64,000 bases of DNA from Caballeronia sp. dw_19 (GCF_018449515.1 NZ_JAAVUQ010000030.1:27344-91343), one strand, 5' to 3'; numbered from the stretch's first letter, positions 33,566 to 43,496 are shown. The notes: generated by a model not told the origin, from the letters alone. Translations and numbers: made by a program.

Positions 33566-36376
33566 TTATGCGAGCTTGCCGTGACAGTTTTTGTACTTCT
33601 TGCCGCTGCCGCACGGGCACGGGTCGTTACGTCCGACCTTCGGCACATCGTCCGCCGCCACGCGGGTGGCGACCGTGGTGTCGTCGCCGTACCCCATCGC
33701 CTGATTGACCATCTGCGTGGTGGCGTCGGCCGCAACGGCTGCCGCAGCCGCGCCGCCTTCCTCGAAGTCGGCGTGCTGGAACGATACATTGTCCAGATGG
33801 CTGCCCTTCTCTTCGTACTGTTCGGCGGCTTCTTCCAGCTGTTCCGGCGACTGGACCTGCACGTTCATCACGACCCGCGTGACTTCCTGCTTCACCGAAT
33901 CGAGCATGGCGGCGAACAGTTCGAACGCCTCGCGCTTGTATTCCTGCTTCGGATTTTTCTGCGCATAACCGCGCAGATGGATACCCTGACGCAGATGATC
34001 CAGCGCAGCCAGATGCTCACGCCAGCGGCTGTCGAGCGTCTGCAGCATGATCGAACGCTCGAATGCGCTGAACGATTCACGTCCGACCAGTGCGACCTTT
34101 GCTTCGTAGCTTTCATCGGCGGCGGAAACCACGGCTTCCAGAATCTCGTCGGCGTCGATGGAATTCGACTCGTTGATCATCTCCTGAACGGCGAGATCGA
34201 GTGACCATTCGTTGCGCAGCACTTCTTCCAGTTCCGGAGCGCTCCATTGCTCTTCAATGCTGCCCGCCGGAATGTAGGTGCGCGTCACCTCGGTGATCAC
34301 GCTCTGGCGCATGGCGGTGATGGTCTCGGCCACGTCGGTTGCTTCGAGCAATTCGTTGCGCTGCTGGTAGATCACCTTGCGCTGATCGTTCGATACGTCG
34401 TCGTATTCGAGCAATTGCTTGCGAATATCGAAGTTACGCGCTTCCACCTTGCGCTGCGCCGACTCGATCGAACGCGTGACAATCCCCGCCTCGATCGCCT
34501 CGCCTTCCGGCATCTTCAGGCGGTCCATGATCGAGCGCACGCGGTCGCCGGCGAAAATCCGCAACAGCGGGTCGTCGAGCGACAGATAAAACCGCGATGA
34601 ACCCGGATCGCCCTGACGTCCGGCACGGCCGCGCAATTGATTGTCGATACGACGCGACTCGTGCCGTTCCGTACCAATGATATGCAGCCCGCCCGATGCC
34701 TTCACGCGGTCGTGCAGCGCTTGCCATTCGTCTTCGAGATGCTTGATGCGGCGTTGTTTTTCTTCGTCGGAGAGCGATTCGTCCGCTTCGATAAACGACG
34801 ACTGCTTCTCGACATTGCCGCCCAGCACGATGTCCGTACCGCGACCGGCCATGTTCGTCGCAATGGTGACCGCGGCCGGCCGCCCGGCTTCCGCGACAAT
34901 CGCCGCTTCGCGTGCGTGCTGCTTCGCGTTCAACACTTCGTGCTTGAGGCCCGCTTGCGTGAGCAGGCCGGACAGCAACTCCGACGCCTCGATGGACGTC
35001 GTACCCACCAGCACCGGCTGCCCGCGCTCGACGCAATCGCGAATATCGCGTGTCACGGCGTCGTAGCGTTCCTTCGCCGTCTTGTAGATCTGATCCTGCT
35101 TGTCGATCCGCTTCGGCGGCCGGTTCGTCGGGATCACGACCGTTTCCAGGCCGTAGATCTCGTTGAATTCGTACGCTTCGGTGTCCGCCGTGCCGGTCAT
35201 GCCGGACAGCTTCGAATACATGCGGAAGAAGTTCTGGAACGTGATGGACGCAAGCGTCTGGTTCTCGTTCTGGATCTTGACGTGTTCCTTCGCTTCCACG
35301 GCCTGATGCAGGCCGTCCGACCAGCGCCGGCCGGTCATCATGCGGCCGGTGAACTCGTCGACGATCACGACTTCGTTGCCCTGAACGACGTAATGCTGGT
35401 CACGGAAAAACAGCGTGTGCGCGCGCAACGCAGCGTACACGTGGTGCATCAGCGTGATGTTTTGCGCCGCATAAAGGCTTTCGCCTTCACCGATCAGACC
35501 CCACTCGGCCAGCAGGCGCTCGGCCTTTTCGTGACCTTGTTCGGTCAGGAAAACCTGACGCGCTTTTTCGTCGAGCGTGTAGTCGCCCACTTTCTCGACA
35601 CCCGTGCCGTCCGCCTTCTCTTCGCCGATCTGCTGCTCGAGCAGCGGCGGCAGCGCGTTCATGCGCACGTAGAGTTCAGTGTGATCTTCGGCTTGGCCGG
35701 AAATAATGAGCGGCGTACGCGCTTCGTCGATAAGAATCGAGTCCACTTCGTCGACCACCGCGAAATTCAGCGGACGCTGCACGCGCGCGTGGGTCTCGTA
35801 GACCATGTTGTCGCGCAGATAGTCGAAGCCGAACTCGTTGTTCGTGCCGTACGTGATGTCCGCGGCATAGGCTTCCTGCTTCTGCGCATGTTCCATCTGC
35901 GAGAGGTTGATACCCCACGACAACCCGAGGAAGTTGTAGAGCTTGCCCATCCACTCGGCGTCGCGTTGCGCGAGGTAATCGTTCACCGTGACCACATGCA
36001 CGCCGCGCCCGGACAACGCGTTCAGATACGCAGCCAGCGTAGCGACGAGCGTCTTGCCCTCGCCCGTGCGCATTTCCGCGATCTTGCCGTAATGCAGCAC
36101 CATGCCGCCGATCAACTGGACGTCGAAGTGACGCATCTTCAGCACGCGCTTGCTGGCCTCGCGGCACACCGCGAACGCTTCGGGCAGCAACCGGTCGAGC
36201 GACTCGCCGCTCGCCACGCGCTGACGGAACTCGTCGGTCTTCGCGCGCAGTTGCTTGTCCGTGTACTGCTCGATCGTCGGCTCGAAAGCATTGATCGCCG
36301 CAACGGTCTTTTGGTACTGCTTGACTAGGCGCTGGTTGCGACTGCCAAAAAACTTTTGGAGGAAACCGGTGGTCAT
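33566..36376 (-). CDS. secA: Preprotein translocase ATPase SecA
   Basis: Cytoplasmic motor that drives proteins through SecYEG. The 936-residue protein has Walker A in RTGEGKT, the DEAD-like VDEVDSILIDEARTPL, the NBD2 segment TIATNMAGRGTDIVLGG and LRGRAGRQGDPGSSRFYLSL. The C-terminus carries the SecB/lipid-binding zinc motif CPCGSGKKYKNCHGKLA (CxCx8CH). Length matches beta-proteobacterial SecA. It is divergent from dciA with a 261-nt gap that holds both promoters. Confidence 0.98.
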   Translation of the reverse strand: MTTGFLQKFFGSRNQRLVKQYQKTVAAINAFEPTIEQYTDKQLRAKTDEFRQRVASGESLDRLLPEAFAVCREASKRVLKMRHFDVQLIGGMVLHYGKIAEMRTGEGKTLVATLAAYLNALSGRGVHVVTVNDYLAQRDAEWMGKLYNFLGLSWGINLSQMEHAQKQEAYAADITYGTNNEFGFDYLRDNMVYETHARVQRPLNFAVVDEVDSILIDEARTPLIISGQAEDHTELYVRMNALPPLLEQQIGEEKADGTGVEKVGDYTLDEKARQVFLTEQGHEKAERLLAEWGLIGEGESLYAAQNITLMHHVYAALRAHTLFFRDQHYVVQGNEVVIVDEFTGRMMTGRRWSDGLHQAVEAKEHVKIQNENQTLASITFQNFFRMYSKLSGMTGTADTEAYEFNEIYGLETVVIPTNRPPKRIDKQDQIYKTAKERYDAVTRDIRDCVERGQPVLVGTTSIEASELLSGLLTQAGLKHEVLNAKQHAREAAIVAEAGRPAAVTIATNMAGRGTDIVLGGNVEKQSSFIEADESLSDEEKQRRIKHLEDEWQALHDRVKASGGLHIIGTERHESRRIDNQLRGRAGRQGDPGSSRFYLSLDDPLLRIFAGDRVRSIMDRLKMPEGEAIEAGIVTRSIESAQRKVEARNFDIRKQLLEYDDVSNDQRKVIYQQRNELLEATDVAETITAMRQSVITEVTRTYIPAGSIEEQWSAPELEEVLRNEWSLDLAVQEMINESNSIDADEILEAVVSAADESYEAKVALVGRESFSAFERSIMLQTLDSRWREHLAALDHLRQGIHLRGYAQKNPKQEYKREAFELFAAMLDSVKQEVTRVVMNVQVQSPEQLEEAAEQYEEKGSHLDNVSFQHADFEEGGAAAAAVAADATTQMVNQAMGYGDDTTVATRVAADDVPKVGRNDPCPCGSGKKYKNCHGKLA

Positions 36377-36637
36377 CGGATCAGTGTCTGCGTCGCGGTA
36401 TTGGCTTAGAGCGCGCTGGGTGCGTCCCGGTTCGGGGAACCTCGGCGGCTTAAGTCCATGGGTGAAATCGAATCGGGGATTTTAGCACGCGCCTCCGATA
36501 GAGCTTGCGTGCACATCGTTTGTGGTACATCGGCCCGGCGGCACGTCAGAGCGGTTCAAACCGGCAAGCGCGCCGCCATGTCACAGGGTGCGCAGCGTTA
36601 CAATTGGCGCATCGCCGCCAGCCCCACAGATTGAAAA

Positions 36638-37129
36638 ATGAGCCGATTTCCGCCGAATTCAAGGCCTCCGCCACGCTTCGATCCCCGCAAGCCGCAGGCG
36701 CTGACGGAGGTGCTCGGGCGCACCAGCGAGTTTCTCGCATTGCGCGCCGGCGTTGAACAGGTGACGGCGCTGCAACGCGATCTGGTGGCGCTGCTGCCCG
36801 ATTATCTTGGATCCAACGTGGAACCGGGTTTCATTAAAGACGGCGTATTGGCCCTTTTCGCCGGCCATAACGCGCTCGCCGCCCGCCTCCGGCATATCGA
36901 GCCGCGTCTTTTAGTGGATTTGCAGCAACGCGGCTGGGCGGTCAATGCGCTGAAGATTCGCGTCCGGCCGCAAGCGATGAAAGATGTCGTGCCGCCCAAA
37001 CAAGCGCGCATGTCTGCCGCCGGGGCCGACGCGTTGCAAACACTCGCCGAAACGCTTGAGCCGTCGCCGCTTCAGGAAGCGCTCGCTAAAATGGCCGCGC
37101 GTCATCACGCGAAAACACAAAAAAAATGA
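36638..37129 (+). CDS. dciA: DUF721 protein, DciA-type helicase loader
   Basis: 163-residue DUF721 (DciA) protein. DciA is the ancestral loader of the replicative helicase DnaB in bacteria lacking DnaC. The DUF721 fold is seen from ALTEVLGRTSEF through YLGSNVEPGFIKDGVLALFAGHNALAARL to LKIRVRPQA. The C-terminal part (about 115-163) is low-complexity and basic, ending AKTQKK. It is divergent from secA and convergent with lpxC, with its stop codon inside the terminator stem. Confidence 0.85.
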   Translation: MSRFPPNSRPPPRFDPRKPQALTEVLGRTSEFLALRAGVEQVTALQRDLVALLPDYLGSNVEPGFIKDGVLALFAGHNALAARLRHIEPRLLVDLQQRGWAVNALKIRVRPQAMKDVVPPKQARMSAAGADALQTLAETLEPSPLQEALAKMAARHHAKTQKK

Positions 37130-37156
37130 GCGGCGCTCGAAAGCAGCCGCTCATTT
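37124..37156. terminator. Shared terminator between dciA and lpxC
   Basis: AAATGAGCGGC (37124-37134) pairs perfectly with GCCGCTCATTT (37146-37156). An A-run lies to the left and TTTCATT to the right, so it can act on both strands for the convergent genes. The TGA stop of dciA (37127-37129) lies inside the left arm. Confidence 0.8.
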
Positions 37157-37177
37157 CATTCTGACTTGCTAAATACC

Positions 37178-38095
37178 TTATGCGAACGCCGTTTGAGTAT
37201 CGAAAGCGAAACCGCGCGGCGCCGCTTGCTTATCCTCGAACGTGACAATTTCATATGCGTCTTCGTGCGCCAGTAACTCACGCAACAACATGTTATTCAA
37301 TGCGTGACCGCCTTTATACGCGGCATACGACGCCAGCAGAGGATGACCAATGACATACAAATCGCCAATCGCATCCAGCATCTTGTGCTTCACAAACTCG
37401 TCTTCGTAACGCAAACCGTCGTTATTCAGAATGCGGTATTCGTCCAGCACGATGGCGTTATCCATACTGCCGCCCCGTGCCAAGCCGAGTTCACGCATCA
37501 TTTCCACTTCATGCGCAAAACCAAACGTCCGTGCCCGGGCAATATCCCGGACATAGGACGTATTCGCAAAATCCACTTCAAGCGCCTGTCCGGTTTTATC
37601 GACAGCCGGATGGCGGAAATCAATGGTGAATTTCAGTTTGAAGCCGAAATACGGCTCAAGGCGCGCGAATTTATCGCCGTCGCGGATTTCAACCGGCTTC
37701 GTCACCTTGATAAATTTCTTTGCCGCGTTCTGCTCTTCAATACCCGCCGATTGAATCAGAAACACGAACGAAGCAGCGCTGCCATCCATAATCGGAATTT
37801 CTTCAGCCGTGACATCGACATACAGATTGTCGATACCCAGTCCCGCACATGCCGACATCAAATGTTCGATAGTCGAAACGCGCGCGCCGTCCTTCTGCAA
37901 GACCGAAGCCAGGCGCGTGTCGCCGATAGCCATGGCCGACACGGGAATGTCCACCGCCACAGGCAGGTCGATACGCGCAAAGACAATACCGGTATTGGCC
38001 GGCGCGGGCCGAAGCGTCAAATCCACCTTACGACCCGAATGCAGGCCGATCCCGACGGTTTTGACGATGGTTTTAATGGTTCGCTGCTTCAACAT
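37178..38095 (-). CDS. lpxC: UDP-3-O-acyl-N-acetylglucosamine deacetylase
   Basis: Zinc deacetylase and committed step of lipid A synthesis. The 305-residue protein starts MLKQRTIKTIVKTVGIGLHSG. Zinc ligands are His78 in STIEHLMSA and the His/Asp pair in KHKMLDAIGD; catalytic Glu77 precedes His78. Length is normal for the family. The neighbour order ftsZ-peroxiredoxin-lpxC places it behind the dcw cluster, but a 366-nt gap suggests its own promoter. Confidence 0.97.
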   Translation of the reverse strand: MLKQRTIKTIVKTVGIGLHSGRKVDLTLRPAPANTGIVFARIDLPVAVDIPVSAMAIGDTRLASVLQKDGARVSTIEHLMSACAGLGIDNLYVDVTAEEIPIMDGSAASFVFLIQSAGIEEQNAAKKFIKVTKPVEIRDGDKFARLEPYFGFKLKFTIDFRHPAVDKTGQALEVDFANTSYVRDIARARTFGFAHEVEMMRELGLARGGSMDNAIVLDEYRILNNDGLRYEDEFVKHKMLDAIGDLYVIGHPLLASYAAYKGGHALNNMLLRELLAHEDAYEIVTFEDKQAAPRGFAFDTQTAFA

Positions 38096-38461
38096 AATTT
38101 TTTTCGCTTCGATTGTGACTCTCGATTGAGAGAATCAATCGTGAATTTGTATTCAATAGCGCGAAGTATACTCCAATCGCCTCGCGTCGTCCCGGGAGGA
38201 GCCTTGCAACTTGTTTCTCCAGGTTACCGGGTAATGGCAGCACATCGGGTGCTGTGCCACGCGAAAGCGAGGAGGGTCGGGCCGATGACCGGAATGGAGG
38301 CATTCCCGGACATCGGCACCGCGTTACGGCTTTGTTGCGACTTTGTTGCGGCATATTTCAAGAGGCCGTCCAAACGTCATTTTATGTCGCACGAATGCAA
38401 CATATCGTCTGGCTTAAGGCCCTGAAATGAGCGCGACATCAGCTCAACATTGCTTCAAACA
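38096..38461. other. Intergenic region between peroxiredoxin and lpxC
   Basis: No convincing gene was found. Near the lpxC start there is a hairpin CGATTGA (38123-38129)/TCAATCG (38135-38141) with a 5-nt loop, placed in the likely lpxC leader. The rest is GC-rich and shows no clear terminator. The lpxC promoter should lie here. Confidence 0.5.
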
Positions 38462-38965
38462 TCAGCCCAACGTCGCCAGTACGCTCTCAGCGCTACTAAC
38501 TTCAAACTTGCCGGGTGCTTCGAGATTCAGCGTCTTGACCACGCTGTCCTCGACCACCATTGCGTAACGCTGGGAGCGAATTCCCATGCCACGCTCCGAC
38601 AAATCCTGCTCCAGGCCGAGTGCTCGGGTAAAACGTGCGCTGCCGTCGGCGATCATCTTCACCTTGCCCGAGGTTTGAAGATCGCGTCCCCACGCGTTCA
38701 TCACGAACGCGTCGTTGACGGAGACACACCAGATTTCATCGATACCCGCCGCAGCCAGCTTCTCTGCGTTGTCGATAAAACCTGGCACGTGCCTGGCGGA
38801 ACAGGTGGGCGTGAACGCGCCCGGCAATCCGAAGATCACCACGCGCTTGCCCGCCGTCCGCTCGCGCACCGAGAAACCGTTCGGTCCCACGGCGCAGCCC
38901 TCCGTCGCCACATCGATAAATTCGAAGAGGCGTTCGTCGGGCAGCGTTTCACCTGTCTTGATCAT
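38462..38965 (-). CDS. Prx5-type peroxiredoxin
   Basis: 167-residue thiol peroxidase of the Prx5/AhpE-like group. The peroxidatic cysteine lies in LPGAFTPTCSARHVPGF, and the fold start is TLPDERLFEFID. Other cysteines (EGCAVGPNG and IWCVS) could resolve the sulfenate or use glutathione. The frame extends upstream, but the ATG at 38965 gives the family N-terminus and has an AAAGG ribosome site. It sits between ftsZ (265 nt upstream) and lpxC. Confidence 0.92.
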   Translation of the reverse strand: MIKTGETLPDERLFEFIDVATEGCAVGPNGFSVRERTAGKRVVIFGLPGAFTPTCSARHVPGFIDNAEKLAAAGIDEIWCVSVNDAFVMNAWGRDLQTSGKVKMIADGSARFTRALGLEQDLSERGMGIRSQRYAMVVEDSVVKTLNLEAPGKFEVSSAESVLATLG

Positions 38966-39230
38966 GGATCGGCCTTTCACTGAGTCAGTGCTGGTCACGC
39001 CAGCGATTTGCATCTTGATTCATCACATCAGAAGCTCGTTCCGCCGCCGCTTAACGTATCGATCTCATCCCAATATAGACGATGATGAACGCAATCGAGG
39101 CGGTCACTCGGCCACAGTCCAGCGTCCAGAAGACGCGGCCTGAGAACGAGGCAGAACAATCGTCGCCTGAGACTTTTGCCAACGGGCGCTTAAATAAAAC
39201 AACTAAAACCAGCCGCCCCGGCAAGCATCA

Positions 39231-40424
39231 TCAGTCTGCCTGCTTGCGCAAGAACGCCGGAATGTCGTACGTATCGACGCCCTTTTCCTGCAGCGCCTGC
39301 ACGTGCGAAGCCGCTGTTTCACGCGTCTGACGCCACACAGCCGGCGCTTCCAGCGCGCCGTAATCCGTACCGTTCGATTGCTGCGGCGCGTAGCTGTGCT
39401 GTGCGTGCGCGAACGCTACGTTGTCCGTGCCTGTTTTCAGCAGGGTCATCGGTGCAGCTTGTTGCTTCTTCGCTGCACGGCCAAGGCCCGTTGCCACCAC
39501 GGTCACGCGCAAGGCGTCGCCCATGGCGTCGTCATACACGGCGCCGAAGATCACGGTCGCGTCTTCTGCTGCATACGACTTGATCGTGTTCATCACTTCA
39601 CGCGTTTCCGACAGGCGCAGCGAACGGCTCGACGTAATGTTCACCAGCACGCCACGTGCCCCTGACAGGTCCACGCCTTCCAGCAGCGGACTTGCCACGG
39701 CTTGTTCAGCAGCCAGGCGCGCACGATCGACACCGGCGACCGTCGCCGTGCCCATCATTGCCTTGCCTTGCTCGCCCATCACCGTCTTCACGTCTTCGAA
39801 GTCGACGTTCACCAGCCCGTCGACGTTGATGATTTCCGCGATGCCGGCAACAGCGTTGTTCAACACGTCATCAGCGCACTGGAAGCACTTGTCCATCTCA
39901 GCGTCATCGCCCATCACCTCGAACAGCTTGTCGTTGAGAACGACGATCAGCGAGTCGACGTGATCCTCCAGTTGCTGCGATCCCGCTTCAGCCACGCGCA
40001 TGCGGCGGCCGCCTTCAAACTCGAACGGCTTGCTGACCACACCTACGGTCAAAATACCCATTTCCTTGGCGATCTGAGCCACGACTGGCGCGGCTCCCGT
40101 ACCCGTGCCGCCACCCATGCCTGCGGTGATGAACACCATGTGCGCGCCGCGCAATGCATCGGCAATACGCTCACGCGCATCTTCCGCTGCGGCCTTGCCC
40201 ATGTCCGGCTTCGCACCCGCTCCCAGACCCGTGTTGCCCAACTGGATCACCTGGGTAGCACGCGAACGCGCGAGCGCCTGCGCATCCGTATTCATCACGA
40301 TGAAGTCCACGCCCTGGACCCCGCGGTTGATCATGTGCTGCACCGCGTTTCCGCCTGCACCACCAACACCAACGACCTTGATGATCGTTCCGTTGGTTTC
40401 CGTTTCCAGCATTTCGAAATCCAT
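39231..40424 (-). CDS. ftsZ: Cell division GTPase FtsZ
   Basis: Tubulin homologue that forms the Z ring. The 397-residue protein has the nucleotide site VGGAGGNAVQHM, the tubulin signature GGGTGTGAAPV and the synergy-loop region NVDFEDVKTVM. The C-terminal peptide DIPAFLRKQAD is the docking site for FtsA and ZipA-like partners. It is the last division gene of the dcw cluster, 99 nt after ftsA. Confidence 0.99.
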   Translation of the reverse strand: MDFEMLETETNGTIIKVVGVGGAGGNAVQHMINRGVQGVDFIVMNTDAQALARSRATQVIQLGNTGLGAGAKPDMGKAAAEDARERIADALRGAHMVFITAGMGGGTGTGAAPVVAQIAKEMGILTVGVVSKPFEFEGGRRMRVAEAGSQQLEDHVDSLIVVLNDKLFEVMGDDAEMDKCFQCADDVLNNAVAGIAEIINVDGLVNVDFEDVKTVMGEQGKAMMGTATVAGVDRARLAAEQAVASPLLEGVDLSGARGVLVNITSSRSLRLSETREVMNTIKSYAAEDATVIFGAVYDDAMGDALRVTVVATGLGRAAKKQQAAPMTLLKTGTDNVAFAHAQHSYAPQQSNGTDYGALEAPAVWRQTRETAASHVQALQEKGVDTYDIPAFLRKQAD

Positions 40425-40523
40425 ATTGCCTCCGTCAAGAATGAAAATCGGCGTTATTCGGCAAGAGATCGGGCAACCTCTTGTCGCGCGCCAGCCGCCG
40501 GCACCAGCGCGAATTCTTTGTGT

Positions 40524-41756
40524 TCAAAAATTTCCCAGGAACCAATCTTTCATGCGTCCCAAAACCTGTCCCATCGAGCCGGACTGAACAGCAACCTTGC
40601 GGCCGCGCATGCGTTGCGAACGGCCTTCGACGAGCAAACCCATCGCGGTGGAATAACGCGGATTGCGAACCACGTCCGCCAGACCGCCCGCATATTCGGG
40701 CACGCCGATACGCACCGGCTTCAGGAAGATGTCTTCGCCGAGTTCGACCATGCCGGGCATCATCGATGCACCGCCGGTCAGCACCACGCCGCTGCTCAGC
40801 AATTCTTCGTAGCCCGATTCGCGCACGACCTGCTGCACGAGCGAGAACAGTTCTTCAACGCGCGGTTCGACAACAGCGGCCAGCGCTTGACGTGACAATG
40901 TGCGCGGACCGCGCTCGCCGAGTCCCGGCACTTCGATCATTTCGTCCGGATCAGCCAGCGCCTGTTTCGCGATCCCGTAGCTCACCTTGATATCTTCGGC
41001 ATCGGGCGTTGGCGTACGCAAAGCCATGGCCACGTCGCTCGTGATCTGATCGCCGGCGATCGGAATCACCGCCGTATGACGGATCGCGCCTTCGCTGAAG
41101 ATCGCGATGTCAGTCGTACCGCCACCGATATCGACGAGCACCACGCCGAGTTCCTTCTCGTCCTCAGTCAGCACAGCCAGCGACGAAGCCAGCGGCTGCA
41201 AGATCAAGTCGTTCACTTCGAGCCCGCATCGACGCACGCACTTCACGATGTTCTGCGCCGCGCTCACCGCGCCCGTCACGATATGCACCTTCACTTCCAG
41301 CCGGATGCCGCTCATGCCGATCGGCTCGCGCACATCTTCCTGCCCATCGATGATGAATTCCTGCGTCAGGATATGCAGCACCTGCTGATCGGTCGGGATG
41401 TTGATCGCCTTGGCCGTTTCGATCACGCGCGCCACGTCGGTCTGCGTGACTTCCTTGTCCTTGATGGCAACCATGCCGCTCGAATTGAAGCTGCGAATGT
41501 GACTGCCGGCGATACCGGTGAATACATTCGTGATCTTGCAATCGGCCATCAGTTCGGCTTCTTCGAGCGCGCGCTGGATCGACTGGACCGTGGCTTCAAT
41601 ATTCACCACCACGCCCTTCTTCAATCCCTTCGAGTCGCTTTGCCCGAGCCCGATCACCTCGTAGTGGCCTTCGCCTTTCAACTCGGCGACGATCGCCACC
41701 ACCTTCGACGTCCCGATGTCGAGGGCGACCAGCAAGTCTTTGTAGTCTTTGCTCAT
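40524..41756 (-). CDS. ftsA: Cell division protein FtsA
   Basis: Actin-like ATPase that tethers FtsZ to the membrane. The 410-residue protein starts KDLLVALDIGTSKVVAIVAEL (phosphate 1), has the 1C domain region and phosphate 2 VLVDIGGGTTDIAIFS, and the adenosine motif SSGVVLTGGASMMPGM. The C-terminal amphipathic helix GQVLGRMKDWFLGNF is the membrane-targeting sequence. It lies between ftsQ and ftsZ, the standard order. Confidence 0.98.
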   Translation of the reverse strand: MSKDYKDLLVALDIGTSKVVAIVAELKGEGHYEVIGLGQSDSKGLKKGVVVNIEATVQSIQRALEEAELMADCKITNVFTGIAGSHIRSFNSSGMVAIKDKEVTQTDVARVIETAKAINIPTDQQVLHILTQEFIIDGQEDVREPIGMSGIRLEVKVHIVTGAVSAAQNIVKCVRRCGLEVNDLILQPLASSLAVLTEDEKELGVVLVDIGGGTTDIAIFSEGAIRHTAVIPIAGDQITSDVAMALRTPTPDAEDIKVSYGIAKQALADPDEMIEVPGLGERGPRTLSRQALAAVVEPRVEELFSLVQQVVRESGYEELLSSGVVLTGGASMMPGMVELGEDIFLKPVRIGVPEYAGGLADVVRNPRYSTAMGLLVEGRSQRMRGRKVAVQSGSMGQVLGRMKDWFLGNF

Positions 41757-41783
41757 AGGGTGCTCATTGCCTGTGATGTCTGC

Positions 41784-42536
41784 TTACTTCTTCGCTTTGT
41801 CGGTGTCGCTGATGAAGCGCATGCCGGCGGCCTTGATTGCAAAGCCGTTCGGATAGCGCAAATCCGCGTACTCGATGTCATTTCCCCACCGCCCCGTCAC
41901 CGCCGACCACGCCGCCACGAACCGTCGGCTGCGATCAAACAACGTGTCCTGATTGCGCTCGCGCCCCAATTCGATCTGCGTCCCGTTCGAAAGCTTCACT
42001 GTCCACGCATATCGCGGCGACAAGATGACTTCTTCCGGATGCGCGTCGAGCGGTGCAAACCACTTCGTGAAGTCGTGATAGCGCGCCACCACTTCTTTCG
42101 CCGATCCATCCGGCCCTTCGAACGCGGGCAGGTCGTCATCGAGCTCGCCCTGGTTCGCCGTGAACAGATCGCCGTCCACGCTCACCAGTTGATCCGTACC
42201 CCACGTGCCAAGCGGCTTGAATTCTTCAAGCGTGACCGCCAGCGCATTCGGCCACACGCGCCGCACGCTCGCGTGGCGTACCCACGGCATCTGTTCGAAC
42301 GCGGTGCGTGCTGCGTCGAGATCGACAGTGAAGTAGTTGCCCTTCAAGTGCCCCACCACGCTCGCGCGCACGGTCGGCGAATTGATGTGCAACGTGTCGC
42401 CGTCAATCTGGATCTCGCGCAGGCGGAACTCCGGCCGCTGGATCGCCCAGTAACCGGCGGCCGCCAGCAGCACGAACACGAGCAATACGTGCAGTGCGTT
42501 GGCCGTGAGGTTCAGTTGGCGAGCGTTATTCCACAT
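41784..42536 (-). CDS. ftsQ: Cell division protein FtsQ
   Basis: Bitopic divisome protein that links early and late division proteins through FtsB and FtsL. The 250-residue protein has one N-terminal membrane helix (ALHVLLVFVLLAAAGYWAI), a POTRA domain (FRLREIQIDGDTLHINSP to VRHASVRRVWPNALAVTLEE) and a beta domain with GRWGNDIEYADLRYPNGFAIK. Spacing is 12 nt after ddl and 27 nt before ftsA. Confidence 0.95.
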   Translation of the reverse strand: MWNNARQLNLTANALHVLLVFVLLAAAGYWAIQRPEFRLREIQIDGDTLHINSPTVRASVVGHLKGNYFTVDLDAARTAFEQMPWVRHASVRRVWPNALAVTLEEFKPLGTWGTDQLVSVDGDLFTANQGELDDDLPAFEGPDGSAKEVVARYHDFTKWFAPLDAHPEEVILSPRYAWTVKLSNGTQIELGRERNQDTLFDRSRRFVAAWSAVTGRWGNDIEYADLRYPNGFAIKAAGMRFISDTDKAKK

Positions 42537-42548
42537 GTCTTTTTACGT

Positions 42549-43496
42549 CTAATCCTGCAATGTCAACGACAACACCTTCACCACCAGGTCCTTGTAGCTA
42601 ATCCCGACTGCACGCGCCGCTTTCGGTGGCAGCGAGTGGTCCGTCATGCCCGGCGCGGTGTTCACTTCCAGGAAGTACGGATTGCCGTCACCGTCCATCA
42701 TGAAATCGGCACGGCCCCAGTCAGTGCAGCCCAGCACATCGAACGCGCGGCGCGAAAGTACCTTCATGCGCGCTTCGTCGGCGGGCGTGAGGCCGCAGGG
42801 AATCGGGTACTGCGTGTCGTCCGCGATGTACTTCGCGTTGTAGTCGTAGAACTCGCCGGCCGGCACGATCTTGATGATGGGCAAATCCAGGTCACCCGCG
42901 ATACAGCACGTGTATTCACCGCCGCCTTCAATGCTTTTCTCGACCAGCACGATCTTGTCGAACTTGGCCGCTTCGATCAGCGCCGGCACCAGCGTTTCGG
43001 CGCTCTTCACCTTGATCACGGCAACGCTCGATCCTTCGCTCGCCGGTTTCACGAACAGCGGCAAACCGAGCTTCGCAATACTCTTCTGCGCCGCCGCTTC
43101 GTAGTCATCGCCGCGCATCACGACTTCGAACGGCGGCGTGGGTACGCCGGTTTGCTGCCAAACAAGCTTCGTGCGGAATTTATCGAGGCCGAGCGCCGAA
43201 CCGAGCACGCCGCTGCCCGTGTACTTGATGCCGTAAAAGTCGAGCGCGCCCTGCAACTGGCCGTTCTCGCCATATCCGCCATGCAACGCGATGAACACGC
43301 GCGCAAACCCTTCGGACTTCAACTCGGCCAGCGGCCGTTCCGCCGGATCGAACGGATGCGCGTCGATGCCTGCATCGCGTAATCCCTGCAGCACGAGACG
43401 TCCCGAATTCAGCGATACCTCGCGCTCAGCGGTTTCCCCGCCGAGCAGCACGGCCACTTTGCCAAACACCTTGGGGTCGATTGCGTTACTCGTCAT
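42549..43496 (-). CDS. ddl: D-alanine--D-alanine ligase
   Basis: ATP-grasp ligase that makes D-Ala-D-Ala for the peptidoglycan stem. The 315-residue protein has VAVLLGGETAEREVSLNSG, HGGYGENGQLQGALD, FVKPASEGSSVAV and the metal site FLEVNTAPGMTDHSL. The frame runs further upstream, but the ATG at 43496 overlaps the murC stop as ATGA. It is the DdlB-type copy normally found in dcw clusters. Confidence 0.97.
   Translation of the reverse strand: MTSNAIDPKVFGKVAVLLGGETAEREVSLNSGRLVLQGLRDAGIDAHPFDPAERPLAELKSEGFARVFIALHGGYGENGQLQGALDFYGIKYTGSGVLGSALGLDKFRTKLVWQQTGVPTPPFEVVMRGDDYEAAAQKSIAKLGLPLFVKPASEGSSVAVIKVKSAETLVPALIEAAKFDKIVLVEKSIEGGGEYTCCIAGDLDLPIIKIVPAGEFYDYNAKYIADDTQYPIPCGLTPADEARMKVLSRRAFDVLGCTDWGRADFMMDGDGNPYFLEVNTAPGMTDHSLPPKAARAVGISYKDLVVKVLSLTLQD

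Noticed and set aside
34637..36328. 563-codon plus-strand frame inside secA
   Set aside because: It is the antisense shadow of SecA codons; composition is biased and no domain is present.
41076..43382. 768-codon plus-strand frame across ftsA, ftsQ and ddl
   Set aside because: It spans three well-defined genes on the other strand and reads as His/Arg-rich shadow sequence.
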